Position numbers and translations under genes: made by a program. Shown piece by piece: positions 9,076 through 18,271 of a stretch of DNA of 64,000 nucleotides. Where the stretch lies: NCBI RefSeq assembly GCF_000685355.1, contig NZ_JHET01000010.1, positions 310,001 to 374,000 on the forward strand, written 5' to 3'. Under the pieces are notes generated by a model, which worked only from the letters and a program-made list of their open reading frames with translations, was not told where the DNA came from and searched no databases. The number at the start of each line of letters is the position of its first letter. Positions within the stretch are counted from its first letter, which is position 1. This stretch comes from Microbacterium sp. CH12i (GTDB lineage Bacteria; Actinomycetota; Actinomycetes; Actinomycetales; Microbacteriaceae).

Positions 9076-9438
9076 GTGACCGAGTACATCGAGCCCGAAC
9101 AAGCACTCGCGCTCATCAAGAAGCTGGGACTCCACGTCAGAGACGAGGGCCTGCTTTTTTCTGCGCTCGCACGGCCGTCGGCGAGCATGTTTGGCGTCGA
9201 TGCCTATCCGACGTTCGAAGAGAAGGTGGCCGCGCTCATCAGTTCTCTGGCACAGAATCACGCGCTTTTCGACGGCAACAAACGGCTCTCCCTTTATCTC
9301 TCGTTCGCGTTCGTTCGACTCAATGGGTTCGAGCTCACGTTTACGAACGACGAGGCATTCGACCTCGTTCTCGCCGTAGCGCAAAGCCGCATCGACCTGA
9401 AAGAGATCGCAGAGATCTTCCGCGCACACATTCGCTGA
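9076..9438 (+). CDS. doc: Doc-like toxin (Fic fold)
   Basis: A 120-residue Fic/Doc-family protein starting with GTG. The active-site motif HALFDGNKRLS at 62-72 matches HxFx(D/N)(G/A)NKR of Doc, in which Lys replaces the Gly of classical Fic AMP transferases. Known Doc proteins phosphorylate elongation factor Tu and stop translation; that activity is presumed here. The motif looks intact, so the toxin is probably functional and held in check by the antitoxin just upstream. Confidence 0.88.
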   Translation: MTEYIEPEQALALIKKLGLHVRDEGLLFSALARPSASMFGVDAYPTFEEKVAALISSLAQNHALFDGNKRLSLYLSFAFVRLNGFELTFTNDEAFDLVLAVAQSRIDLKEIAEIFRAHIR

Positions 9439-9472
9439 CAACTCGCATCCGCCGTGCGAGACTTATCGGACC

Positions 9473-9877
9473 ATGCGTTTCATCATCCGAGTTGTCGTCA
9501 ACGCCTTCGCCCTATGGGTGGTGACGCTGATCCCTGCGCTGCAGGTGCAGATCACCGCGTTCGCACCCGGCGAGACTTTGCAGCTCGTGCTGACGTTGCT
9601 CACTGTTGGTGCGATCTTCGCCCTCGTGAACACGATCATCGGCACAATCGTGAAGATCGTCGCGTTTCCGCTGTACATCCTGACTTTGGGGCTCATCGGC
9701 TTCATCATCAACGGCTTCCTGCTGTGGCTGACGGCAGCAATCACCTCTGGCTTCGGCTGGGGTCTGACGGTCGGGTCATTCTGGTGGGGCGTTGTCGCCG
9801 CGATCATCATCTCGATCATCAACGCGGTGTTCGGCGCCGTCCTGCGACCGCAGAAGAAGAAGTCGCGTCGCGACTGA
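9473..9877 (+). CDS. phage holin family 4-like membrane protein
   Basis: A 134-residue membrane protein with four hydrophobic helices and a short basic tail (RPQKKKSRRD). It matches the DUF360/phage_holin_4_2 family common in actinobacterial chromosomes. The pattern NTIIGTIVKIVAFPLYILTL followed by GLIGFIINGFLLWL is typical. Despite the name these proteins are not linked to phage in this setting and none of its neighbours is a phage gene. The function is unknown. Confidence 0.8.
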   Translation: MRFIIRVVVNAFALWVVTLIPALQVQITAFAPGETLQLVLTLLTVGAIFALVNTIIGTIVKIVAFPLYILTLGLIGFIINGFLLWLTAAITSGFGWGLTVGSFWWGVVAAIIISIINAVFGAVLRPQKKKSRRD

Positions 9878-11185
9878 TCACTCGGTCGACCAACCGGTGC
9901 GGTCGACTCGGTACTCCGTCGATTCGATCTCGACCGCGTCAGCAAGCTCGCGCCAGTTCTCTTCGATGGCGTGCAGACGCACGTCTCCGGACGCGTCGAC
10001 CATCTCGGCCGTCTCGATATAGGTGTCGAGCATGTGCGCGTCGAGCGTCACATCCTCTAATTGCTTACCCGGCGAACCCTCTCGGGTGGCGACGAAGCTG
10101 TCAGGCGAACCCGTGCCCCCGGGCGATCCACCACCGGCGAGTGATCTGACGGCGTCATCCGTGTGACCGAGCTGAATCAGCAACTGATCCCCATCCAGTG
10201 TCGGTGTGACCGGACTGCCGGCGGTCACTTGCACCTTGACGTCAAATTCGCTCTCCATCGACAAGTGCGCAGCGATCATCCCCGACTGCGAGTGGGCGTA
10301 GACATCGACCTGGTCTCCTGGCTGAGCCCCTGCCGCTTCCAGCGCCTCGATGGTCGCCTGATATGACGCCGACTGTTGATTGGTGTACAGCTCAAGATTC
10401 GATTTCATATCGAGAGGATTGCCACTGCCGTAGTACCCCGACTGAGTGCCCTTCATGTAAAGCGCAAACCGGTTCGTACCGTCGGCCATCGTGTAGCGCT
10501 CAACTTTCAACTGCGCCCCGTCACTGCTCGGGAAGCGTCGGAACGCATCCGCCAGGCTCGCCGGCGGCGTGATCGGATTCGATGTCTTCAGAGGAGTGAC
10601 AGCGACCGGATCAGCGGTGCCGCCAAGTTTCGTTCCCTGCCGCACCACGCCGAGTCCGCCGACGACGCCGAGGGTCGCGGCCGCAGCGATTATTGGCGCC
10701 AGTCCCCAGGGTCCGAGCACGCCGGCCAAGTCGAACTGCTCATCCAAACCCTTAAAGCGACCTTGCTCCCAACCTCCCACGAGGTAGTCCGCCATGATCG
10801 AGAGTCGCTCGTCCGAGGCCTCCAGTTCGGCGATCCTCGCCGTGAGCGCATCAGCGCCCGCGGCATCCTGCACCGCCAACGCCGCCAGCTGCGCTTTCAG
10901 CTCGACGAGTTCGAACACGTCCGCCATCAAAAGCGTGTTCTCCGCCGCGAGCTGACACTCGTCGTGAAGCTGGCCCGTGCGCTGACTACTGGCCCAGAGC
11001 GCCACGGTGTCGATGCGATCGCTGAAGCCGGGTTCGTCGACGATGATCCGGTACGCATTGCCGATCGCTGACACGGCATCCGTGAACTTCACCGCGACCA
11101 GGTTCATCCCGTTCGCTACCGCCCGCAGAGCATCTGGATCAACGGAGATCGCCCCGCCATGGGTGATGTTGACGTCGTCGCTCAC
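9878..11185 (-). CDS. WXG100-like N-terminus with alpha/beta hydrolase domain
   Basis: A 435-residue protein of unknown function. Residues 1-135 are helical with a coiled-coil-like stretch (LKAQLAALAVQ...LTARIAELEASDERL) and resemble the WXG100/LXG-type N-termini of secreted substrates. Residues 158-182 form one hydrophobic segment. The C-terminal half resembles an alpha/beta hydrolase: VDVYAHSQSGM at about 293-303 is a nucleophile elbow with Ser299 as likely nucleophile. A Gly/Ser-rich linker (GGGSPGGTGSP) follows. It overlaps the small helical gene upstream (ATGA), so the two are probably a pair. Secretion is inference. Confidence 0.55.
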   Translation of the reverse strand: MSDDVNITHGGAISVDPDALRAVANGMNLVAVKFTDAVSAIGNAYRIIVDEPGFSDRIDTVALWASSQRTGQLHDECQLAAENTLLMADVFELVELKAQLAALAVQDAAGADALTARIAELEASDERLSIMADYLVGGWEQGRFKGLDEQFDLAGVLGPWGLAPIIAAAATLGVVGGLGVVRQGTKLGGTADPVAVTPLKTSNPITPPASLADAFRRFPSSDGAQLKVERYTMADGTNRFALYMKGTQSGYYGSGNPLDMKSNLELYTNQQSASYQATIEALEAAGAQPGDQVDVYAHSQSGMIAAHLSMESEFDVKVQVTAGSPVTPTLDGDQLLIQLGHTDDAVRSLAGGGSPGGTGSPDSFVATREGSPGKQLEDVTLDAHMLDTYIETAEMVDASGDVRLHAIEENWRELADAVEIESTEYRVDRTGWSTE

Positions 11186-11445
11186 AGCCGCTCCATCGCT
11201 TCGAGCTCCCAGAGCCGACTGTGCAGCTGGCCGCTCTCGGCAGCCACGCGATCTTTGAGATCGACGATCAGCTCATGCAACGCCCGCATACCCTGCGCAT
11301 GCCAGTCGCTCTCTGAGACAAGCGGGAGCAGTGCAGCACCCCCATCCTCCAGTGCATCGATTGCCTCGGCGACAGCGCGTTGCGCGGAAAACCAGGCCAA
11401 GAGCGAGTCTGCGCTCCACGCCTCAGCTAAGTCGTAGTTGAACAT
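11182..11445 (-). CDS. small helical WXG100-like partner protein
   Basis: An 87-residue all-helical protein starting at MFNYDLAEAW. Sixteen further residues of open frame upstream are poor in coding character and were left out. The size, lack of a signal peptide, and two long amphipathic helices separated by a short turn (LLPLVSESDW) resemble small WXG100-type chaperone/partner proteins, though no clear WXG motif is seen. Its stop overlaps the start of the hydrolase gene. No specific function can be assigned. Confidence 0.6.
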   Translation of the reverse strand: MFNYDLAEAWSADSLLAWFSAQRAVAEAIDALEDGGAALLPLVSESDWHAQGMRALHELIVDLKDRVAAESGQLHSRLWELEAMERL

Positions 11446-11582
11446 GCGTCCAGGATGCGACGGAAAGCGAGGGTGCAGAGGCGGGGTAACCACGAATCGT
11501 GCACAGCCCGTACCGACGCACGACTGTGCAGAAAGAGACCCGCGGACTGTGCAAGTCCAGCCCTGGCGGGCAGAATGGATCC

Positions 11583-12113
11583 GTGACCCCGCCCGAGCCC
11601 TTCCGCGTCATCTTCGTGTGCACGGGCAATATCTGCCGCTCGCCCATGGCGGAAGTGGTGTTCCGGGACCTCGCAGAACGGCAGGGTCTCGGACCTCGCA
11701 TCGCGTCAAGCAGCGCTGGCACCGGAGAGTGGCATGTCGGCGAGCGCGCCGATCAGCGCACACTCGAGGCATTGGAAAGTCGTGGGTACGACGGTTCGCA
11801 CCATCGCGCACGACAGTTCACCGCGGCATCCTTCGCCGAAAGCGACCTCGTCGTCGCGCTGGATCGCTCGCACGAAAGAATTCTCCGCGAGTGGGCCCGT
11901 GATGAAGACCAGGAGGGCAAGGTCACCCTGCTGCTGTCATTTGACCGCGATACCGAAAACATGGACGTCCCTGACCCGTACTACGCGGACATGGAAACGT
12001 TCCACTCCGTGCTGGCTATGATTGAGACCGCGACCCGAGGCCTGTTTCGCCAGCTCGAACCCGCCCTGCGTCAGAGCCGCACGTTACCCAGAACTGAGTC
12101 GCCCCGCATTTGA
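11583..12113 (+). CDS. low molecular weight protein-tyrosine phosphatase
   Basis: A 176-residue phosphatase. The P-loop VCTGNICRSP near the N-terminus has nucleophile Cys13, Arg19 and Ser20, and the general-acid motif DVPDPYY is present. A GTG at 11583 is the likely start because the P-loop then falls about 12 residues in, as in the family. Related enzymes act on tyrosine kinases of polysaccharide export or, in pathogens, on host proteins; here the target is unknown. Its TGA overlaps a TTG that could start the following purB frame. Confidence 0.9.
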   Translation: MTPPEPFRVIFVCTGNICRSPMAEVVFRDLAERQGLGPRIASSSAGTGEWHVGERADQRTLEALESRGYDGSHHRARQFTAASFAESDLVVALDRSHERILREWARDEDQEGKVTLLLSFDRDTENMDVPDPYYADMETFHSVLAMIETATRGLFRQLEPALRQSRTLPRTESPRI

Positions 12114-12136
12114 GGGCCCCGATCAGGAGGAATGCC

Positions 12137-13518
12137 CTGACTTCCCCGAATGCCTTCCCTGTCCAGCCACTGAGCCCCCTTGATGGTCGCTACCGCGCCA
12201 CCGTCTCACCGCTCGGCGACTACCTCTCCGAATCGGGGCTGAACCGTGCCCGCGTCGAGGTCGAGGTCGAGTGGCTCATCGCTCTGACCGACCGCTCGCT
12301 GTTCGGCACCACGCCACTGGCCGAGAGTGACAAAGACCGCCTGCGCGGCCTCTACCGCGACTTCGGTCAGGCCGAGATCGAGTGGCTCGCCGAGAAGGAA
12401 GCGGTCACCCGCCACGACGTGAAGGCCGTCGAGTATCTCGTGCGCGATCGTCTGGCCGCCCTCGGCCTCGATGAAATCGCCGAGCTCACCCACTTCGCCT
12501 GCACCAGTGAAGACATCAACTCCGTTTCTTACGCCTTGACCGTCAAGCGCGCCGTCGAAAGCGTCTGGCTGCCCGCGTTGGATGGCGTGATCGCGAAGCT
12601 GCGAGAGCTTGCCGTCGAGCATGCGGATGCTGCGATGCTGTCCCGCACGCACGGACAACCAGCAACTCCGACCACGATGGGCAAGGAGCTCGCGGTGTTC
12701 GCCTCGCGGCTCGAGCGCGTGCGAACGCAGATCGCAGGGTCCGAGTACCTCGCAAAGTTCTCGGGTGCCACCGGCACCTGGTCGGCGCACCTGGCCGCTG
12801 ACCCCGATGCAGACTGGCCCACGATCGCCCGCGAATACGTCGAGAGGCTGGGGCTCGGATTCAACGTGCTGACGACCCAGATCGAATCGCACGACTGGCA
12901 GGTCGAGCTTTACGACCGCGCGCGCATGTCGGCGGCATCCTGCACAATCTCGCCACCGATATCTGGACGTACATCTCGCTCGGGTACTTCGCACAGATTC
13001 CGGTCGAAGGCGCCACCGGATCGTCGACGATGCCACACAAGATCAACCCGATTCGCTTCGAGAACGCCGAGGCCAACCTCGAACTCTCCGCAGCCCTGCT
13101 CGGCTCGCTGTCGCAGACCCTGGTGACCTCACGTCTGCAGCGAGACCTGACCGATTCGACCACGCAGCGCAACATCGGGGTCGCATTCGGCCACTCGCTG
13201 CTCGCACTCGATAACCTACGCCGCGGGCTGAACGAGATCTCGCTCGCGCGCGACGTCTTGCTCGCCGACCTCGATGTGAACTGGGAGGTGCTCGGCGAGG
13301 CGATCCAGACGGTCATCCGCGCCGAGGTCATCGCTGGCCGCTCGAGCATCAGCGATCCATATGCATTGCTGAAGGAACTCACCCGCGGTCACCGCGTGGG
13401 AGCAGCGGAGCTGGCATCGTTCGTCGAGGGTCTCGAAATCGGGGATGCCGCGAAGCAGCGCCTGCTCGCCCTCACACCTGCGACCTACACCGGTATTGCG
13501 GAGCGGCTCGCGAAGTAA
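12137..13518 (+). CDS. purB: adenylosuccinate lyase, one frameshift
   Basis: Adenylosuccinate lyase of purine synthesis (fumarase/aspartase superfamily). The signature GSSTMPHKINPIRFENAE and the catalytic segments FACTSEDIN and RTHGQPATP are intact. The frame breaks near 12915-12925 in a GC run: the first half ends YDRAR and the second resumes at HVGGILHNLATDIW, and one added base joins them. The start is unusual. AGGAGG at 12125-12130 is followed six bases later by CTG (12137), giving MTSPNAFPVQPLSPLDGRY; an alternative TTG at 12110 overlaps the upstream stop. A core gene split this way almost surely reflects a sequencing error. Confidence 0.9.
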
Positions 13519-13521
13519 CAG

Positions 13522-13877
13522 CTAGCGCTGGGGGGCTTCGGGGGTCGAGGGCCCGGCGGGATTCTCGCCGGGTTCTTCGTCGTAGAGCACCGGACGATCG
13601 AGCGTCTTGCTCTGATATTCGCGGGGATCTATGGCGAGGATCAGCATCGACATGATCAGCAGTGTCACGATGAACGCGCCTCCACCGACGACGAGTCCCA
13701 GGGCGACCGGGGTCAGTCCGTGATAGTTGCCGCTAGCAATCGCCAAGTTCACGCGTGATGTGAAAGCACCCGTGCTCACCAGCGTGACGACCGCTGCGAA
13801 AATCCCGCACACCAGGCGATGCCCAGCAGGTGCAGTGGACGCAGCAACTCTCGGCGGTTGGGCTTGTTGTCGCTCAC
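13522..13877 (-). CDS. small membrane protein, frameshifted
   Basis: A protein of about 118 residues with two or three hydrophobic helices (AAVVTLVSTGAF, ALGLVVGGGAFIVTLLIMSMLILAI) and an acidic C-terminal tail (DRPVLYDEEPGENPAGPSTP). The start is a GTG at 13877 overlapping the upstream stop (GTGA). The first residues read VSDNKPNRRELLRPLHLLGI, and one base must be added near 13796-13806 to join the helices. It forms a pair with the next gene upstream. It meets purB tail to tail with a 3-base gap. No family is recognised. Confidence 0.7.
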
Positions 13878-14517
13878 GCGGCTCCTCCAGTCTCGACCGT
13901 TGCGGTCGCAGCGTCAGCGGTCTCAGCATCCTTCAACGGTTCGGCCCGACGCGGCGAGAACCCGGCGATCGCAAGGAAGACCGCGACGATAGCGGTGTAG
14001 CCGCCGAACATACCGACAGCAAGGATGATTCCGCTCAGCGTCAGTGCTTCGCCACCCACCGCGTACGGCTGCGCGTAGTCGGCAGGAATGACGATCAGAA
14101 TGATCGCAAGGACGAGTCCGAGGACGCCGACCGTGATGGCATCCCTCGCGGCCGAATCGGTGCGCCGCGCGCGCAACCCGGCCAGAAGCTCAACAAGACC
14201 CGTCGCCGCAGCCAGATGATCACGACGACAAAGAACGCCGCATCGGTGCGCCAGGTGGGGATACCACTGGCGATCGCGGTCAGGATGTCGATGACAGCGA
14301 GGAGCACGAGCGGCCAACGGGAGCCAGCAGGAACGGCAAGCCAGGCGCCGAGCGCCAGCACGAATCCACTCGCTGCGACGAAACCACCGAACACGGCGAA
14401 ACCGACCGCCGCCGAATGGTCTGGCGAGAAGGTGATCATGAGCGCCGAAGCCGCCGCGAAAAGGGCGCGCAACAGCTGAACATTGCGCACGGTAAACGTG
14501 CGAGCTGGGGCAGACAT
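13874..14517 (-). CDS. multi-span membrane protein, frameshifted
   Basis: About 214 residues with six likely membrane helices in three pairs, e.g. GFAVFGGFVAASGFVLALGA, VGVLGLVLAIILIVIP and ILAVGMFGGYTAIVAVFLAI. The reading frame shifts near 14212-14222, where AAFFVVVIIWL must be joined to AATGLVELLAGLRARR by one added base. The start ATG at 14517 (MSAPARTFTVRN) is followed directly by the first helix. It overlaps the next small membrane protein gene by 4 bases, so the two are co-expressed. No function is known. Confidence 0.7.
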
Positions 14518-14817
14518 GACGATTCCTCGGTCCTCCGGGGTGTTGCCACCAGTCTACGCGTGGGTAGCGAGCGCACGCACCGGGAGAGCACAGCGATGCA
14601 ATTGCGAGGTTCGACGCGCGTCCCCAGACAAACGGCCGAACCCCGCAGCGCACGCAGGGGGGTGCTGCGTCAGGTCTTGGATCGTGTGCAGAGGCGGGCC
14701 CCAGCTGCAAAGATCCGACCACATGACCGCACACTACATCTCGGCCCGAGATGTCGGTGTTTGGTCTTATGCTCGAGAATACTTCGATGCTTGTCACATA
14801 CCTGGGGGCGGCCTGTG
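14518..14817. other. 300-base intergenic region without a supported gene
   Basis: This divergent region must hold promoters for the membrane protein pair (-) and the helix-turn-helix gene (+). One short stem (CGCAGC at 14644, GCTGCG at 14664) is seen. No tRNA, small RNA or convincing short gene was recognised; the open frames here are Arg/Ser-rich shadows. Confidence 0.6.
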
Positions 14818-15726
14818 ATGCAAGGAAAAAAATCTATCGGCGGAGATACCCGCCCAGATTTCGCAACCGCTCTGCGCACGGCGATCACTCAGCGTCAGGT
14901 CACGCTCACGTGGCTGCGAGAGCGACTGGCGGCGACCGGAAATCCGGTATCTGCTGCCGCCCTTAGCTATTGGCGATCCGGTGCGCGACGCCCCGAGGGT
15001 CCGCAGTCGATCGCCACCATCGAACAGATCGAGATACTGCTCGAGCTGGATGAGGGCTCGCTGGTGTCACTGATCGGCCCGAGCCAGCGCGTAGGCCCGC
15101 TGGGGACAGCCCATTATCCGCTCGAGGGAAATCGCCTCGAGCGGGCAGTGGCCGAGACCTTCATCGCATTGGGAGCGCCGGTGATGGATCCAGGGCGTGA
15201 CGTATCTACCCATGCCGTCACCGATGTCGGCGCGGACGGCTTCGTCATCTCACGCACAACACGCACACTCCTGCAGTCGACATCCGGGACCATCACGAAC
15301 GTCCCCTACCTCGACCTCACCCCCGATGTCCGCACGCCCGCGCCACACTTCAGCGTCGTCGCCGGCGGACACATCTCGCGCCTGCACTCACACTCGAGCG
15401 GCGAGGTGCACGGCGCGATGTTCGAGCTCGAGCGCCCACTGGGCCCGGCGCAGACGACGATGCTCGAGTGGAGGTTGGAGTACCCATCCGAGTACCCCAC
15501 TACACGAGACACCGGGCACGGCGTTGCCCGACACTGTCGTGAGCTTTTGTTATGGACCAGGTTTCACCCGGATGCCCTCCCTACCTGGATCGAAGAGGTA
15601 GAAGAGACGCCGACCAAGACGACTGTGACGCCACTCTTCCTTGACGGGGCCACATCCATTCACCAAGTGCGTCGCAGTTGGGGTCCGGGAATGCTCGTGC
15701 TGCGCTGGGGCTACGGCGAGCGCTGA
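14818..15726 (+). CDS. XRE-like DNA-binding regulator with C-terminal sensor-like domain
   Basis: A 302-residue protein. The N-terminus (about residues 12-75) resembles a helix-turn-helix domain: QRQVTLTWLRERLAATGNPVSAAALSYWRSGARRPEGP looks like an XRE fold with the second helix inserted. Residues 90-300 form a beta-rich domain without a recognised family, ending in RSWGPGMLVLRWGYGER. The start is the ATG at 14818, preceded by a G-rich ribosome site; an in-frame GTG lies one codon before. Similar proteins are found as lone regulators in actinobacteria. Ligand and targets are unknown. Confidence 0.65.
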   Translation: MQGKKSIGGDTRPDFATALRTAITQRQVTLTWLRERLAATGNPVSAAALSYWRSGARRPEGPQSIATIEQIEILLELDEGSLVSLIGPSQRVGPLGTAHYPLEGNRLERAVAETFIALGAPVMDPGRDVSTHAVTDVGADGFVISRTTRTLLQSTSGTITNVPYLDLTPDVRTPAPHFSVVAGGHISRLHSHSSGEVHGAMFELERPLGPAQTTMLEWRLEYPSEYPTTRDTGHGVARHCRELLLWTRFHPDALPTWIEEVEETPTKTTVTPLFLDGATSIHQVRRSWGPGMLVLRWGYGER

Positions 15727-15730
15727 TCGT

Positions 15731-16552
15731 CTAGGCGCCGGTTGCGATCGGGCGACCCGGGGTGTTTGACCACTGGCTCCAAGAGCCGTGGAAGACTTTC
15801 GCATCGATCCCCGCCTCGGCAAGCACGAGGGCTGTGTGCGCGGCAGTGATGCCCGAGCCGCAGTACGCCGCGACCGGAGTGTCATCGGAGATTCCGGCAC
15901 CGGCGAAGGCGTTGCGCAGCTCGACGAGGCCACGTAGCGTGCCATCGTCCGCGAGGTGCGCGCCGGTCGGAAGATTTACCGCCCCAGGAATGTGGCCGCC
16001 GATCGGATCGTACGGCTCACTCTCGCCACGAAAGCGCTCCGGCGCACGCACGTCGAGCAGGACGCCGGATGCCGGGAACGCGGCTGCCTCGTCGATGGTG
16101 AGACTGTCACCATCGACATCCGTCAGCGTCACCGTGCCCGGCTCGGGAATCACCTCACCTGTCACGATCGCACCGCCAGCCCCCTGCCAAGCGTGCCAGC
16201 CGCCGTCGAGCACCCGCACATCCACTCCCCCGTGTCGTAACAGCCACCATGCCCGTGCGGCGGCGAGTCCTCGGCAGTCGTCGTACGCGATGACGATGTC
16301 ACCGTCGTTCAGGCCCCAGCGCCGAGCCGCGGCCTGCACGGTCTCGGTGTCGGGCAGAGGATGCCGGCCGTCCTCGGGGCGTCCGTGCCTGGAGAGCTCG
16401 TTTTCGAGGTCTACATAAACGGCTTCGGGGATGTGGCCCTCGAGGTACCGATCGTGGCCGTCTGATCGACCGAGCTGCCAGCGCACGTCAAGAACTCGCG
16501 CGCCCGCGTTGATCAAATCGGACAGTTCGGCGACGCTCACCAGATGCGACAT
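15731..16552 (-). CDS. thiosulfate/3-mercaptopyruvate sulfurtransferase
   Basis: A 273-residue tandem-rhodanese protein. The first, inactive domain contains VLDVRWQLG and the hinge motif YLEGHIPEAVYVD. The second carries the persulfide loop YCGSGITAAH with Cys231. The loop CGSG(I/V)TA is that of SseA/MST-type enzymes, which move sulfur from 3-mercaptopyruvate or thiosulfate to cyanide or thiols. It lies back to back with the molybdopterin oxidoreductase gene, which may be relevant since both touch sulfur oxyanion chemistry; this link is only inference. Confidence 0.92.
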   Translation of the reverse strand: MSHLVSVAELSDLINAGARVLDVRWQLGRSDGHDRYLEGHIPEAVYVDLENELSRHGRPEDGRHPLPDTETVQAAARRWGLNDGDIVIAYDDCRGLAAARAWWLLRHGGVDVRVLDGGWHAWQGAGGAIVTGEVIPEPGTVTLTDVDGDSLTIDEAAAFPASGVLLDVRAPERFRGESEPYDPIGGHIPGAVNLPTGAHLADDGTLRGLVELRNAFAGAGISDDTPVAAYCGSGITAAHTALVLAEAGIDAKVFHGSWSQWSNTPGRPIATGA

Positions 16553-16641
16553 GCTCCCAGGCTACGGCCTCACCTTCTCACGTGAAGTCCCCATCTCAGA
16601 TCAGGGTGTCTGGCTCAAGGTTGCGCGCCTATCATTGCGAC

Positions 16642-18252
16642 GTGCACGCGAAAGTGGAGAGACGGTGGGCGGGGCTCGCCGGTCTCATCAGCGCGGCGGC
16701 CGGCCTCGCTCTCGCTGAGCTCACCGCGTTGATGATCGCCCCCCAAAGCAGCCCAGTTCTCGCCATCGGATCACTGACCATCGACCTTGCACCGCCATGG
16801 GTAAAGGATGCCGTCATCGCGGTTTTCGGCACCGGCGACAAAGTGTTCCTGCTGACGCTGCTGTTGGTCGTTCTTGCCATCGTGTCCGCGGGAGCCGGGT
16901 ATCTCGAGCTCAAGAAACCGCCATGGGGCGCCGTGCTCTTTCTCATGCTCAGCGGTGTGGCCACCGTGGCGGTAACAACCAGGGCGCAAGCCAACGGGCT
17001 GTGGGCCGCGCCCGCGGTCGTCGGGGCCGTCGGTGCGTGTCTTGTGCTGCGCCTCTCGATCCGACGCCTCCGTGATTGGTCATCGGCATCCGAACAGAAC
17101 GACGCCGAGTCTGGCATGCCGTCGAAATCTGGAGCCGCGTCGAATTCTGATCCCCGGGCGAATTCTGACCCCCGGGCGACGCCGACGCGCCGCCGCTTCT
17201 TGACACTCCTCATCGGCACTGCGGCGGCCGCCGTCGTTATCGGCATCGGATCACGCGTCGCCAACGCCGCAAGCCTCGCGGTCGACACGATCCGTGAGGC
17301 GATCTCACTCCCGAAGCCCGCGAAACCCGCGCCGCCGATTGCCGCCGGCTCGATGCTCGATGTGGAAGGCCTCTCGCCGCTCATCACTCCGAACGACCAG
17401 TTCTATCGCATTGACACCGCCTTGCAGGTACCCGCCGTCGACCCGGAAACCTGGCGGCTGCGGGTGACCGGAATGGTCGAGAACGAGATCGAGATCTCGT
17501 TCAAGGAGCTGCTCGATCTTCCTCTCATCGAGACGACCGTCACGCTTGCTTGCGTTTCCAACGAGGTGGGCGGAGACCTTATCGGCAACGCCGTGTGGCT
17601 CGGTTACCCGATCCACAAGCTGCTGGCTCAAGCGAAGCCCCTCGACGGCGCCGACATGGTTCTCTCACGCAGCGTTGACGGGTTCACCGCAGGCACACCG
17701 CTCGAAATACTCCAGGACGAGAGCCGCGACAGCATCCTCGCCCTCGGCATGAACGGAACGACGCTGCCGGTGGTTCACGGGTTCCCGGTGCGGATGGTCG
17801 TGCCTGGGCTGTTCGGCTACGTTTCCGCCACGAAATGGCTAACCGAATTGCAGGTGACGACCTTCGATAGCGCCAGCGCCTACTGGACCGATCGCGGATG
17901 GTCCGAGCGAGGTCCCGTCAAGATCGGCTCACGCATCGATGTTCCATCCAGCAGGGCGAGCGTGAAGGCCGGGACGGTCGCGGTTGCCGGCGTCGCCTGG
18001 GCGCAGCACACCGGCATTCATGGGGTCGAGGTCCGCGTCGACGGCGGAGCCTGGGCGCCCGCGCGACTTTCCACACCTATCTCGTCTGACACCTGGGTGC
18101 AGTGGGTCTACGAATGGGACGCCGCAGCGGGCAACCATGAACTCGAAGTCCGAGCGACGGACTCGACTGGACAGACGCAGAGCGGAACACCAGTTCCGGT
18201 CGTGCCCGACGGCGCTGAGGGATGGCACAGCGTGACGGTCACGGTGAGCTGA
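16642..18252 (+). CDS. membrane-anchored sulfite-oxidase-fold molybdopterin oxidoreductase
   Basis: A 536-residue fusion. Residues 1-145 hold about four membrane helices. A Ser/Asn-rich linker with tandem SDPRANSDPRA-like repeats follows. A twin-arginine-like TRRRFLTLLIG segment with another helix lies near residue 182. A periplasm-facing sulfite-oxidase-type domain comes next, with TVTLACVSNEVGGDLIG and its Mo-ligand Cys near residue 303, then MVVPGLFGYVSATKW. It ends in an immunoglobulin-like dimerisation domain. The start is a GTG at 16642. This architecture is common in Actinobacteria, annotated as YedY/MsrP-like; the substrate is unknown. Confidence 0.88.
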   Translation: MHAKVERRWAGLAGLISAAAGLALAELTALMIAPQSSPVLAIGSLTIDLAPPWVKDAVIAVFGTGDKVFLLTLLLVVLAIVSAGAGYLELKKPPWGAVLFLMLSGVATVAVTTRAQANGLWAAPAVVGAVGACLVLRLSIRRLRDWSSASEQNDAESGMPSKSGAASNSDPRANSDPRATPTRRRFLTLLIGTAAAAVVIGIGSRVANAASLAVDTIREAISLPKPAKPAPPIAAGSMLDVEGLSPLITPNDQFYRIDTALQVPAVDPETWRLRVTGMVENEIEISFKELLDLPLIETTVTLACVSNEVGGDLIGNAVWLGYPIHKLLAQAKPLDGADMVLSRSVDGFTAGTPLEILQDESRDSILALGMNGTTLPVVHGFPVRMVVPGLFGYVSATKWLTELQVTTFDSASAYWTDRGWSERGPVKIGSRIDVPSSRASVKAGTVAVAGVAWAQHTGIHGVEVRVDGGAWAPARLSTPISSDTWVQWVYEWDAAAGNHELEVRATDSTGQTQSGTPVPVVPDGAEGWHSVTVTVS

Positions 18253-18271
18253 CCGACCTCGTTGAGGAGGA

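Noticed and set aside
9473..9877. Holin as sign of a prophage
   Set aside because: No other phage gene or attachment site is near; this family is chromosomal in most actinobacteria.
14518..14817. A small RNA or tRNA gene in the divergent gap
   Set aside because: No cloverleaf, T-loop motif or conserved RNA structure could be recognised; only one short stem is seen.
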